DNA from: Candidatus Aminicenantota bacterium
GTDB lineage: Bacteria; Acidobacteriota; Aminicenantia; Aminicenantales; Aminicenantaceae
DNA: 5,670 bases
Assembly (NCBI GenBank): GCA_030614645.1
Contig: JAUWTR010000135.1
Span: forward strand, 1 to 5,670
Direction of reading: 5' to 3'
A program made the translations under genes and the position numbers. The notes under the pieces are model-generated. The model was not told the DNA's origin, ran no database searches, and saw only the letters and a program-made list of their open reading frames with translations. Position 1 is the stretch's first letter. Every line of letters starts with the position of its first letter. Below, one piece after another: positions 1-5,670 of the stretch.

Positions 1-1105
1 AGAACGTTGCCCCGATCCAAGGATATTTAAATCCGATCCCGGCATAGTCATCCAGTTCCAAGTATTCTTTATCCTTTTTGCTTAAAGCAATGACTGCGGA
101 AAAAGCTCCGACATTCATAAAGATATAAACCAGCAGATAAAAAAGGAGGCCGGCATTATCCTGTGACAGGATAGCGACTAGAAGATATCCGGCATGAGCG
201 ATACTTGAATAAGCTAGGATTCTTTTTACATTTGTTTGGCGGAGAGCAATGAGGTTTCCGAAAACCATGGTAAGCACTGCAATAATCCAAAGTGCTGCGA
301 ATACAGCTTCTGTACTTACGGCCACACGCCAGTAGGGCTGAAAGATGCGCATCAAGACAGCAAAGCCCACGACTTTAGGCCCAACAGAAAAGAAAGCCGT
401 GACAGGAGTAGGAGAGCCTTGATAAACATCCGGTGTCCACATATGAAAGGGGATGACAGCGATCTTGAATCCAAGTCCTATAATAATAAGGCCGATACCG
501 GCTATGGCCAGAAGACTGAGATTAGGGTCGGCAAAGCTCTGAACAAAAACTGTTATATCAGTACTTTGAGTAACGCCGTAAAGAAGAGCAAGTCCGAATA
601 TTATAAAAGCAGATGCAAAGCATCCCAAAAGGAAATACTTAGCCGCAGCTTCGGAAGATAGAGGATCTCCTCGTTTCAGTCCTGCAAGAGCATAGCTGGA
701 AACTGACAAGACCTCAAGCCCAAGAAAAATGATTAAAAAATCCGTAGAGGAAACCATGATAATCATTCCGGACAGGGCTAAGAGAAGCAGTGCATAGTAT
801 TCCCCGTGATTTGTATTTTGAAGAAAAAGATACTTAATGGATATCAGGGTCACGAGGATAGTTGCAATGGCTAAAAGAAAGACAAAAAAAAGGGCAAAAT
901 TATCCAGCAGGAGTTTTCCTTTGAAATAGGAGGGGTTTTGATTCCAGAATCTTAAGCCTGTATAGATGCTGCCCAGAAGAAATACAATTGATATATAAGC
1001 AAGATAATCTTTCTTCTCTTTTTTTAAAAAAACTTCAAGGATCATAACAAGAAGTGCGCCGCCGACAATGATCAATAGGGGAGTTAGTGCTGAAAAGGTA
1101 TTCAT
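1..1105 (-). CDS. nuoN: NADH-quinone oxidoreductase subunit N (NuoN), 3' end cut off by window edge
   Basis: NuoN is one of the three antiporter-like proton-pumping subunits in the inner-membrane arm of complex I. Translating from the ATG at 1105-1103 gives 368 continuous codons that run off the left edge. The family is usually about 480 residues, so roughly the last quarter is missing. Visible hallmarks are the TM5 glutamate in GLEVLSVSSYALAG (E131), the TM7 lysine in GFKIAVIPFHMWTPD (K214) followed by VYQGSPTPVTAF, a further lysine in VGPKVVGF (K244), and the KRILAYSSIAHAGY block (294-307). The C-terminal conserved lysine region lies outside the window. The start codon overlaps the nuoM stop in an ATGA arrangement, and a GAGGA Shine-Dalgarno lies 6 nt upstream, which supports this start. 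It is the last nuo gene seen, as is normal for the J-K-L-M-N order. The identification rests on order plus the motifs, and is very secure. Confidence 0.96.
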   Translation of the reverse strand, partial: MNTFSALTPLLIIVGGALLVMILEVFLKKEKKDYLAYISIVFLLGSIYTGLRFWNQNPSYFKGKLLLDNFALFFVFLLAIATILVTLISIKYLFLQNTNHGEYYALLLLALSGMIIMVSSTDFLIIFLGLEVLSVSSYALAGLKRGDPLSSEAAAKYFLLGCFASAFIIFGLALLYGVTQSTDITVFVQSFADPNLSLLAIAGIGLIIIGLGFKIAVIPFHMWTPDVYQGSPTPVTAFFSVGPKVVGFAVLMRIFQPYWRVAVSTEAVFAALWIIAVLTMVFGNLIALRQTNVKRILAYSSIAHAGYLLVAILSQDNAGLLFYLLVYIFMNVGAFSAVIALSKKDKEYLELDDYAGIGFKYPWIGATF

Positions 1106-2655
1106 TGGAGTTCCTCTTCTCCTTCATCGTATATAACAGGCTTGTTCTGATTCTTTGCCTGAGCAAATATTATCTCTCTTTTTTTTATCTGATTCAGAAG
1201 ATGTGTCACAGAAGCATCTATTTTGTTTAAAAAGGTATTTGGGAAAATACCCATCCAGAACATCATAACAATGATGGGAATAAACTGAATGATCTCTCTT
1301 CTATTAAGATCTTTAAAAGACAATATGTTTTTGTTTGTGATCGGGCCCTGCATCACCCTTTGGAACATCCAGAGTAGATATGCGGCTGCCAGGATGATGG
1401 TCGATACAGCAAGGATAGCTAAAAGGTGATTGGATTTAAATATGCCGAAGATGCAGAGGATCTCTCCAATAAATCCGTTCAAACCGGGAAGCCCCACAGA
1501 GGAAAGAATAACGATCATGAAAAATGCTGAAAAAACAGGCATTTGTTTGCTGACACCTCCAAAATCTTTAATAAGACGTGTATGGCTCCTTTCATATAAG
1601 ATGCCGACACACATAAACAATGCTCCAGTGCTGAGACCATGATTCAGCATTTGATAGATCGCACCTTCCATGGCTTCTATATTTAATGCGAATACCGCAA
1701 GCATGATAAGACCCATATGGCTGACACTGGAATAAGCGACAAGGGCTTTGACATCTTTTTGGATCAATGCCATCAGCCCCCCGTAAATAATGCCGATCAA
1801 GCATAAAACAGCGAGGTAGGGGAGTGCTTTATGGAGGGCGTCCGGGAACATGGGCATGGCAAAACGAAGAAAACCATAGGTTCCCATTTTGATCAAAACA
1901 GCAGCCAGGATAAAAGAGCCGCCTGTGGGAGCTTCGACGTGAGCATCAGGCAGCCATGTGTGGAAAGGGAACATGGGAACTTTGATGGCAAAAGCAATCC
2001 CGAAAGCAAGGAAAAGCCACATTTGAATGTTGGGGTTGAGGATCATATTCTGGAAATCAAGTATATTTAAGGAATAGGTGCCTGTTGCTTTATAAAACAT
2101 GGAATAGAGAAAAAAGATCGCCACCAGCATCAGAAGACTGCCGAACATGGTGAACAGTACGAATTTAACAGTGGCATAGATCTTGCGCTTGCCTCCCCAC
2201 ACACCGATCAGGAAATACATGGGGATGAGCATGGCTTCCCAGAATACATAAAAAAGGAAAAGATTGAAGGATACAAAAACCCCGATCATGCCTGTTTGCA
2301 AAATGAGCATAAAGATCAGATATTCTTTGACTCTGTTCTTAATATACGACCATGAAGATAAAAGTACGATGGGCATGAGAAAGGTCGTCAGCAGAACCAT
2401 AAAAAGACTTATCCCGTCGATCCCGACATGGTAATTTATGCCGTAACCGATCCACGAGGCTTTTTCAACGAATTGCGGATCTGCGGTCGTAGAATCGAAA
2501 TTGAAAAAGAGAGTCAGCGATATGACAAAGGTAAGCAGGGTGATGATAAACGCGATTGTCCGCAGTGTATTTTCTTTGTCTTTAGGAATAAAGATAAGAA
2601 GGAGTGCACATGCTAAAGGTAAGAAAGTTATGATGCTTATAATTGGAATGTTCAT
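1102..2655 (-). CDS. nuoM: NADH-quinone oxidoreductase subunit M (NuoM), complete
   Basis: NuoM is the middle antiporter-like proton pump subunit of complex I, in the inner membrane between NuoN and NuoL. The product is 517 aa, close to the usual length of about 500, and is almost entirely hydrophobic. Key features are the TM5 glutamate in FWEAMLIPMYFLIGVWGG (E140), the TM7 lysine in FAIKVPMFPFHTWLPDAHVEAPT (221-243; K225), K256 in VLIKMGTYGF, KALVAYSSVSHMG (303-315), the LNHG histidine (H339), and the C-terminal glutamate in GFIGEIL (E398), where NuoM has Glu while NuoL and NuoN have Lys. HVEAPTGGS after LPDA separates NuoM from NuoL (MEGPTPVS) and NuoN (YQGSPTPVT). After the last membrane helix (about 455-475) there is a polar tail of about 40 residues rich in Lys and Glu. 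The start lies 3 nt after the nuoL stop and has no recognisable Shine-Dalgarno, so translation is probably coupled to nuoL. The stop TGA overlaps the nuoN start. Confidence 0.98.
   Translation of the reverse strand: MNIPIISIITFLPLACALLLIFIPKDKENTLRTIAFIITLLTFVISLTLFFNFDSTTADPQFVEKASWIGYGINYHVGIDGISLFMVLLTTFLMPIVLLSSWSYIKNRVKEYLIFMLILQTGMIGVFVSFNLFLFYVFWEAMLIPMYFLIGVWGGKRKIYATVKFVLFTMFGSLLMLVAIFFLYSMFYKATGTYSLNILDFQNMILNPNIQMWLFLAFGIAFAIKVPMFPFHTWLPDAHVEAPTGGSFILAAVLIKMGTYGFLRFAMPMFPDALHKALPYLAVLCLIGIIYGGLMALIQKDVKALVAYSSVSHMGLIMLAVFALNIEAMEGAIYQMLNHGLSTGALFMCVGILYERSHTRLIKDFGGVSKQMPVFSAFFMIVILSSVGLPGLNGFIGEILCIFGIFKSNHLLAILAVSTIILAAAYLLWMFQRVMQGPITNKNILSFKDLNRREIIQFIPIIVMMFWMGIFPNTFLNKIDASVTHLLNQIKKREIIFAQAKNQNKPVIYDEGEEELQ
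1112..1116 (-). promoter_or_regulatory. Ribosome binding site of nuoN inside the nuoM 3' end
   Basis: The minus strand reads GAGGA 6 nt before the nuoN ATG, within the last codons of nuoM (the acidic C-terminus ending EEELQ). It is the clearest Shine-Dalgarno in the operon. Together with the ATGA stop/start overlap it points to coupled translation of NuoM and NuoN. Confidence 0.75.
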
Positions 2656-2658
2656 TTT

Positions 2659-4560
2659 TTAAAACAATAAAAAGCCAATAACAAGAATTGCGCCCAAAAG
2701 AAATATCAAAGCATAGTCTTTTAAAAAACCTGTCTGGAACCGGCTCAGGAGTCTTCCTGACCAAACCGCTATTTTTGCGGAGCCGTTTACAGCCCCATCA
2801 ATGATCTTCAGATCGAAATTGTCATAGATAATTTCCGATCCCCTGATCATAGGGTTGACAAAAACAGCATTATAAGCTTCGTCCACATAATATTTGTTGT
2901 AAAGCAGTTTATAAATGAAAGGGAATTTCTTGATAAGCGTGGATGGGATCTGAGTTTTTCGGATATAAAAGATGTAAGCAATAAATATCCCTGCAACAGC
3001 CACAGCCACTGATATCAGTATTAAAAACCACTCTGTTCCCATGCTGATATGAGCCTCATGACCGGAGTGGATTACAGGATCCAGGAAATTTCCGAACCAG
3101 TTATAGTTTTTGCCTACAACGGCTGGAAGCCCGATATATCCTGCAATAATGGAAAAGAATGCCAGAATGGCCAGTGGTATGGTCATCACAGGGGGAGATT
3201 CATGGATATGTTTTTTGACATCCGGCTCAAGCCTTTCTTTTCCATGAAAGGTGAGGAAGATCAGACGAAACATGTAAAAAGCAGTCATAACGGCGCCTAA
3301 AATCCCCATTGCCCATACAGCATACTGCCCCTGGGCAAACGCATGGGTCAGGATAGCATCCTTGGAGAAAAATCCCGAAAAGAAAGGAATTCCGGCAATG
3401 GCAATAGCACCAATAAGAAAAGGATAGTAAGTGCGTGGAAGGTATTTTCTTAATCCTCCCATTTTCTGTACATTTAATTCGCCGGACAAGGCATGCATTA
3501 CGCTGCCGGCTGCCAGAAAGAGCAGGCTTTTAAAAAAAGCGTGAGTGTATAGATGAAAAATTCCAGCCGCGTAAGCTCCTACGCCGCATCCAATAAACAT
3601 ATATCCCAACTGGGAAATTGTGGAGTAGGCAAGAATTTTCTTTATGTCATTCTGGGTGAGAGCCATAGTGGCGGCAAAAATTGCAGTCAGCCCTCCCACA
3701 ATGGCAATAATATTGCTTGCTGTAAGAGACATGGAATATAGCAGATTCATTCTAGCAACCATGTAAACACCGGCTGTGACCATTGTTGCGGCGTGGATGA
3801 GAGCGCTGACTGGTGTTGGGCCTTCCATTGCATCCGGAAGCCAGATATAAAGAGGAAGCTGTGCTGATTTGCCGGTAGCTCCTATAAACAGCAAGATCCC
3901 GATCAATGTCGCCAGGGCAGGAGTTAAAACGCCGCCAAGTACCGCCTTATTAATAGCGCTGAATTCCGTGCTTCCAATATGAACGACAATAAACAGGATG
4001 CCGATGAGAAAACCTGCATCTCCGATCCTGTTCACTATAAAAGCTTTTTTTCCCGCATTGGCGGCAGAATGTTTTTCAAACCAGAATCCGATCAGAAGAT
4101 AGGAACAGAGCCCTACTCCCTCCCATCCGACAAACATCAAAACAAGATTGGAAGCCATAACAAGAACCAGCATGAAAAATACAAAAAGATTGAGGTAGGC
4201 GAAGTAACGTGTATAGCTTTTGTCTTTTGACATATAGCCTACAGAGTAGATATGGATCAAGAATCCTACTAATGAGACAACCAGGACCATGACAGCTGTA
4301 AGAGAGTCGAACTGAAAGGAGAGGTTTACTTTAAAACTTCCGGCATTGATCCATGAAAAGAGGTTTTTTTCAAGAAGGGAATGGCTGGGTCCGGCATTCA
4401 ACATGCTCAAAAATGAGATGGCTGCCAGTACGAACGAAGCAAGAACTGCAAAACATGCCTGAAAAGAGACATATTTCTTTGGGAATCTTCGTCCGAATAT
4501 CACAAAAATGATAGTGCTTACTAGAGGGAAAAATGGTATGAGCCAAAAAAAGTCTGTCAT
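2659..4560 (-). CDS. nuoL: NADH-quinone oxidoreductase subunit L (NuoL), complete
   Basis: NuoL is the distal antiporter-like proton pump subunit of complex I. It also supplies the long lateral helix that runs along the membrane arm. At 633 aa it is slightly longer than the roughly 610-residue family norm. The sequence shows the N-terminal FDSLTAVM segment (84-91), the TM5 glutamate in FVGWEGVGLCSYLLIGFW (E147), the TM7 lysine in GATGKSAQLPLYIWLPDA (K231), then MEGPTPVSALIHAATMVTAG (245-264; H256), QNDIKKILAYSTISQLGYM (303-321), and SGFFSKDAIL with the TM12 lysine K400. After the core comes a segment of about residues 535-600 (KFPFIYKLLYNKYYVDEAYN and following) matching the lateral-helix region, and then a final membrane helix at about 615-632. 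This C-terminal extension separates NuoL from NuoM and NuoN. An AAGGGA element overlapping the nuoK stop precedes the ATG. The stop TAA is 3 nt from nuoM and in the same reading frame. Confidence 0.98.
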   Translation of the reverse strand: MTDFFWLIPFFPLVSTIIFVIFGRRFPKKYVSFQACFAVLASFVLAAISFLSMLNAGPSHSLLEKNLFSWINAGSFKVNLSFQFDSLTAVMVLVVSLVGFLIHIYSVGYMSKDKSYTRYFAYLNLFVFFMLVLVMASNLVLMFVGWEGVGLCSYLLIGFWFEKHSAANAGKKAFIVNRIGDAGFLIGILFIVVHIGSTEFSAINKAVLGGVLTPALATLIGILLFIGATGKSAQLPLYIWLPDAMEGPTPVSALIHAATMVTAGVYMVARMNLLYSMSLTASNIIAIVGGLTAIFAATMALTQNDIKKILAYSTISQLGYMFIGCGVGAYAAGIFHLYTHAFFKSLLFLAAGSVMHALSGELNVQKMGGLRKYLPRTYYPFLIGAIAIAGIPFFSGFFSKDAILTHAFAQGQYAVWAMGILGAVMTAFYMFRLIFLTFHGKERLEPDVKKHIHESPPVMTIPLAILAFFSIIAGYIGLPAVVGKNYNWFGNFLDPVIHSGHEAHISMGTEWFLILISVAVAVAGIFIAYIFYIRKTQIPSTLIKKFPFIYKLLYNKYYVDEAYNAVFVNPMIRGSEIIYDNFDLKIIDGAVNGSAKIAVWSGRLLSRFQTGFLKDYALIFLLGAILVIGFLLF

Positions 4561-4561
4561 A

Positions 4562-4864
4562 TTATCCCTTCATTAGGTTGATGTCTTCTGTCTTGATGGT
4601 TTTTCTGTGTCTGAAGATCAGAAGAATGATAGCAAGGCCGATGGCTGCTTCAGCTCCGGCCACAGTTATGACAAAAAAAACGATCACCTGGCCGTCTAGG
4701 GCATTGGCGGATTTGGCAAAGGCTATAAAAGCGAGATTCGCTGCATTGAGCATGATCTCAACGGCCATGAATTGGGTGAGCAGGTCCTTTTTAACAAAAA
4801 AGGCAACAATACCCAGAAAAAAAAGAATAAAACTTAAAACAATAAAGTAGCTAATTGGAATCAT
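4562..4864 (-). CDS. nuoK: NADH-quinone oxidoreductase subunit K (NuoK), complete
   Basis: NuoK is a small three-helix membrane subunit of complex I, related to MrpC. It carries two intramembrane glutamates on the proton path linking the quinone module to NuoN. The product from the ATG at 4864-4862 is exactly 100 aa, the standard family length. It has helices at about 2-23, 28-50 and 60-84. E36 lies in AVEIMLNAANLAF and E72 in AGAEAAIGLAI, the two expected positions. A longer reading from 4912 would add 16 polar residues (MLLWLDRSYWSRKKKT) lying entirely in the nuoJ coding sequence in another frame. No NuoK needs such an extension, so the internal ATG is chosen. The gene overlaps the end of nuoJ by 14 nt. 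The sequence before the start is only A/G-rich (AAGAAAAAAGAAAAC) without a good Shine-Dalgarno, which suggests coupling to nuoJ translation. Confidence 0.97.
   Translation of the reverse strand: MIPISYFIVLSFILFFLGIVAFFVKKDLLTQFMAVEIMLNAANLAFIAFAKSANALDGQVIVFFVITVAGAEAAIGLAIILLIFRHRKTIKTEDINLMKG
4565..4570 (-). promoter_or_regulatory. Ribosome binding site of nuoL inside the nuoK 3' end
   Basis: The minus strand reads AAGGGA, a partial match to AAGGAG, 4 nt before the nuoL ATG and within the last codons of nuoK (Met-Lys-Gly-stop). The nuoK TAA and the nuoL ATG are separated by one base, so re-initiation by terminating ribosomes is likely. Confidence 0.55.
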
Positions 4865-5357
4865 TGTTTTCTTTTTTCTTGACCAGTATGATCGATCCAA
4901 CCAGAGCAGCAATGATCAGGATGGAAGTGATCTCAAAAGGATATAGATATTCTGTAAAAAGAAGGCGTCCAAGACTGGTCGGATCAGAGGACTGTTCTAT
5001 CCCGGCTGTACTGAGCGGAGCGAGTGTGCCTTTCAAAGCAAAAAATAATTCAGCTAAAAATACAACAGCAACAAAGATGGAAAAATAGATCGTCCATTTT
5101 TTTCTCTCGGGCGGGATGCCACGCCGGACGTTTATCATCATAACAACAAACACAAAAAGGATCATAATTGCCCCGGCATAGATGATGATCTGTATTGTAG
5201 CGATAAAAGAAGCCCCGATAAGTGCGAACAATCCTCCTGTACAGGTAAAAGCAAGAATTAACAGAAGAGCATTATATGCCTGATTTTTGATTAAGATCAT
5301 TGCCAGAATGGAGGTGACACTTATTATGGCGAGTAGGAAAAATAAAAAATAAGACAT
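4851..5357 (-). CDS. nuoJ: NADH-quinone oxidoreductase subunit J (NuoJ), complete
   Basis: NuoJ is a five-helix membrane subunit of complex I, between the quinone module and the antiporter-like subunits. Its third helix is part of the coupling path between quinone chemistry and proton pumping. The 168-aa product is typical in size. It shows the family signature QIIIYAGAIMILFVFVVMM (56-74) with the conserved Tyr-Ala-Gly in helix 3, the upstream ALLLILAF helix (30-37), and a C-terminal YPFEITSILIIAALVGSIIL (139-158) ending in a Lys-rich tail (KKKENNDSN). Membrane segments are at about 3-22, 29-48, 53-76, 88-108 and 141-158. It is the first gene of the run: upstream lies an intergenic region and a divergent tRNA instead of nuoI. 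The start ATG (5357-5355) is the only one giving the expected N-terminus, but there is no strong Shine-Dalgarno before it. The stop is TAG, inside the nuoK start region. Confidence 0.97.
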   Translation of the reverse strand: MSYFLFFLLAIISVTSILAMILIKNQAYNALLLILAFTCTGGLFALIGASFIATIQIIIYAGAIMILFVFVVMMINVRRGIPPERKKWTIYFSIFVAVVFLAELFFALKGTLAPLSTAGIEQSSDPTSLGRLLFTEYLYPFEITSILIIAALVGSIILVKKKENNDSN

Positions 5358-5369
5358 TTTTGAGAGCCC

Positions 5370-5399
5370 ATTTTATTTTTTTATACAAGTCAATGTCAA
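5370..5399 (-). promoter_or_regulatory. Putative sigma70 promoter of the nuoJKLMN operon
   Basis: On the minus strand a perfect -35 box TTGACA (5399-5394) is followed after 18 nt by TAAAAT (5375-5370), a 5/6 match to TATAAT, with an A-rich spacer. Transcription would then start near 5363, only about 6 nt before the nuoJ ATG, giving a nearly leaderless mRNA. A weaker alternative is TATACT at 5451-5446, preceded by a poor -35 (TTCCAT, 5472-5467, 15-nt spacer), which would give a leader of about 80 nt. One of the two is expected because no other nuo gene lies upstream. The sequence match is direct; activity is inferred. Confidence 0.5.
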
Positions 5400-5478
5400 G
5401 GAATAAATCAATCATCGACATGAAAAGATGTTGAATCATTAAAATAGTATAGATAAACAAAAATAGATGGAATTTATT

Positions 5479-5506
5479 TTGACAAAAAAAAAGTTTTTGC
5501 TATAAT
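5479..5506 (+). promoter_or_regulatory. Strong sigma70 promoter of the initiator tRNA gene
   Basis: A perfect -35 hexamer TTGACA (5479-5484) and a perfect -10 hexamer TATAAT (5501-5506) are separated by 16 nt, one short of the ideal 17. The spacer holds a run of nine A (5484-5492, counting the last base of the -35) followed by a T run. AT-rich sequence continues upstream and could act as an UP-like element. Transcription would begin around 5513, about 6 nt before the mature tRNA 5' end, so the precursor would have a very short 5' leader. The strength fits the high demand for a stable RNA. Confidence 0.85.
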
Positions 5507-5518
5507 ACATCCGGATAC

Positions 5519-5589
<71 letters not shown>

Positions 5590-5595
<6 letters not shown>

Positions 5596-5670
5596 TCTTT
5601 TCTCTGGGTAAATCAACTTTTCCAATTTTCGCAACAGTACGCAATAGCGAGCGAATTTAGGCATTTCGTG
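5590..5670 (-). other. Possible 3' end of an unidentified minus-strand ORF overlapping the tRNA 3' end
   Basis: From the right edge one minus-strand frame is open for 26 codons (ending LEKLIYPEKRW) and stops at TAG in 5592-5590, inside the tRNA acceptor stem and CCA. The composition is protein-like, with several Leu, Lys, Arg and Glu. However, 26 codons is too short to distinguish a real C-terminus from a chance open frame, and I do not recognise a family. No start, domain or terminator can be judged within the window. No convincing hairpin terminator for the tRNA is visible here either, only a T-rich stretch (TCTTTTCTCT) right after the CCA. Confidence 0.2.

Noticed and set aside
236..661. 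141-codon plus-strand open frame
   Set aside because: It lies wholly antisense to nuoN, whose frame is continuous and carries family motifs throughout. The plus-strand product is polar, Lys/Ser/Asn-rich and recognisable as no family, as expected for a mirror of hydrophobic codons.
1592..1804. 70-codon minus-strand frame within nuoM
   Set aside because: It is an out-of-frame reading of conserved nuoM sequence (the QKDVKALVAYSS to LNHG region), which is intact in the real frame.
4578..4850. 90-codon plus-strand open frame
   Set aside because: It is antisense to nuoK, where both conserved glutamates and family length are intact. It has no ribosome binding site or independent context.
4865..4912. 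Longer nuoK start at 4912 adding 16 residues
   Set aside because: The extension is polar, comes from the nuoJ coding region in another frame, and would make NuoK longer than the constant family length of about 100 aa. The ATG at 4864 gives exactly 100.
1..5357. Possible Mrp-type antiporter or hydrogenase membrane module in place of complex I
   Set aside because: Order J-K-L-M-N, the NuoL C-terminal lateral-helix region, the NuoM-specific HVEAPT and the terminal Glu (E398), and the NuoN-specific YQGSPTPV all fit NDH-1. Mrp operons have other partners (MrpE, F, G) that are absent.
5272..5460. 62-codon minus-strand frame spanning the nuoJ start and the intergenic region
   Set aside because: Its second half is nuoJ read out of frame, and its first half is AT-rich promoter DNA translated by chance. 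There is no family resemblance.
5628..5657. Short inverted repeat TTCGC/GCGAA and repeated CGCAA units after the tRNA, considered as a terminator or attachment site
   Set aside because: The stem is only 5 bp with a long loop and no T run follows. No second copy of the tRNA end is visible in the window.

Overview
The window carries the membrane-arm end of a bacterial respiratory complex I (NDH-1, NADH:quinone oxidoreductase) cluster on the minus strand. Next to it, pointing the other way, is an initiator tRNA gene. Reading 5'->3' on the minus strand, the genes are nuoJ (5357-4851), nuoK (4864-4562), nuoL (4560-2659), nuoM (2655-1102) and nuoN (1105 to the left edge, cut off after 368 codons). 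All five proteins are hydrophobic, full length or open to the edge, and keep the charged intramembrane residues expected of proton-translocating subunits. I see no frameshift or internal stop.

The genes are packed as one transcription unit: J/K overlap by 14 nt, K/L are 1 nt apart, L/M are 3 nt apart, and M/N overlap by 4 nt (ATGA). NuoL, NuoM and NuoN are the three antiporter-like proton pump subunits. NuoK and NuoJ join them to the quinone-binding part of the enzyme. The subunits for the peripheral arm and quinone site (nuoA-nuoI) are not here. nuoI does not precede nuoJ as it usually does in a contiguous nuoA-N operon. Instead there is a 161-nt intergenic region and then the divergent tRNA, so this half of complex I probably has its own promoter.

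On the plus strand a near-consensus sigma70 promoter (TTGACA, 16 nt, TATAAT) lies just ahead of a 77-nt initiator tRNA-Met (CAT anticodon, encoded CCA, three G:C pairs in the anticodon stem, A11:U24). Its first acceptor pair is U1-U72 rather than the usual C1-A72. The last 75 bases after the tRNA hold no gene I can name. One minus-strand frame is open from the right edge into the tRNA 3' end.

The organism is a bacterium with a respiratory chain and a sigma70-type promoter system. It is moderately AT-rich by eye and uses TGA as a stop (end of nuoM). The protein sequences alone did not let me fix the phylum. The content is housekeeping. I found no evidence of an undescribed system, mobile element or CRISPR array; the points worth a second look concern gene arrangement, translation signals and the unusual initiator tRNA.
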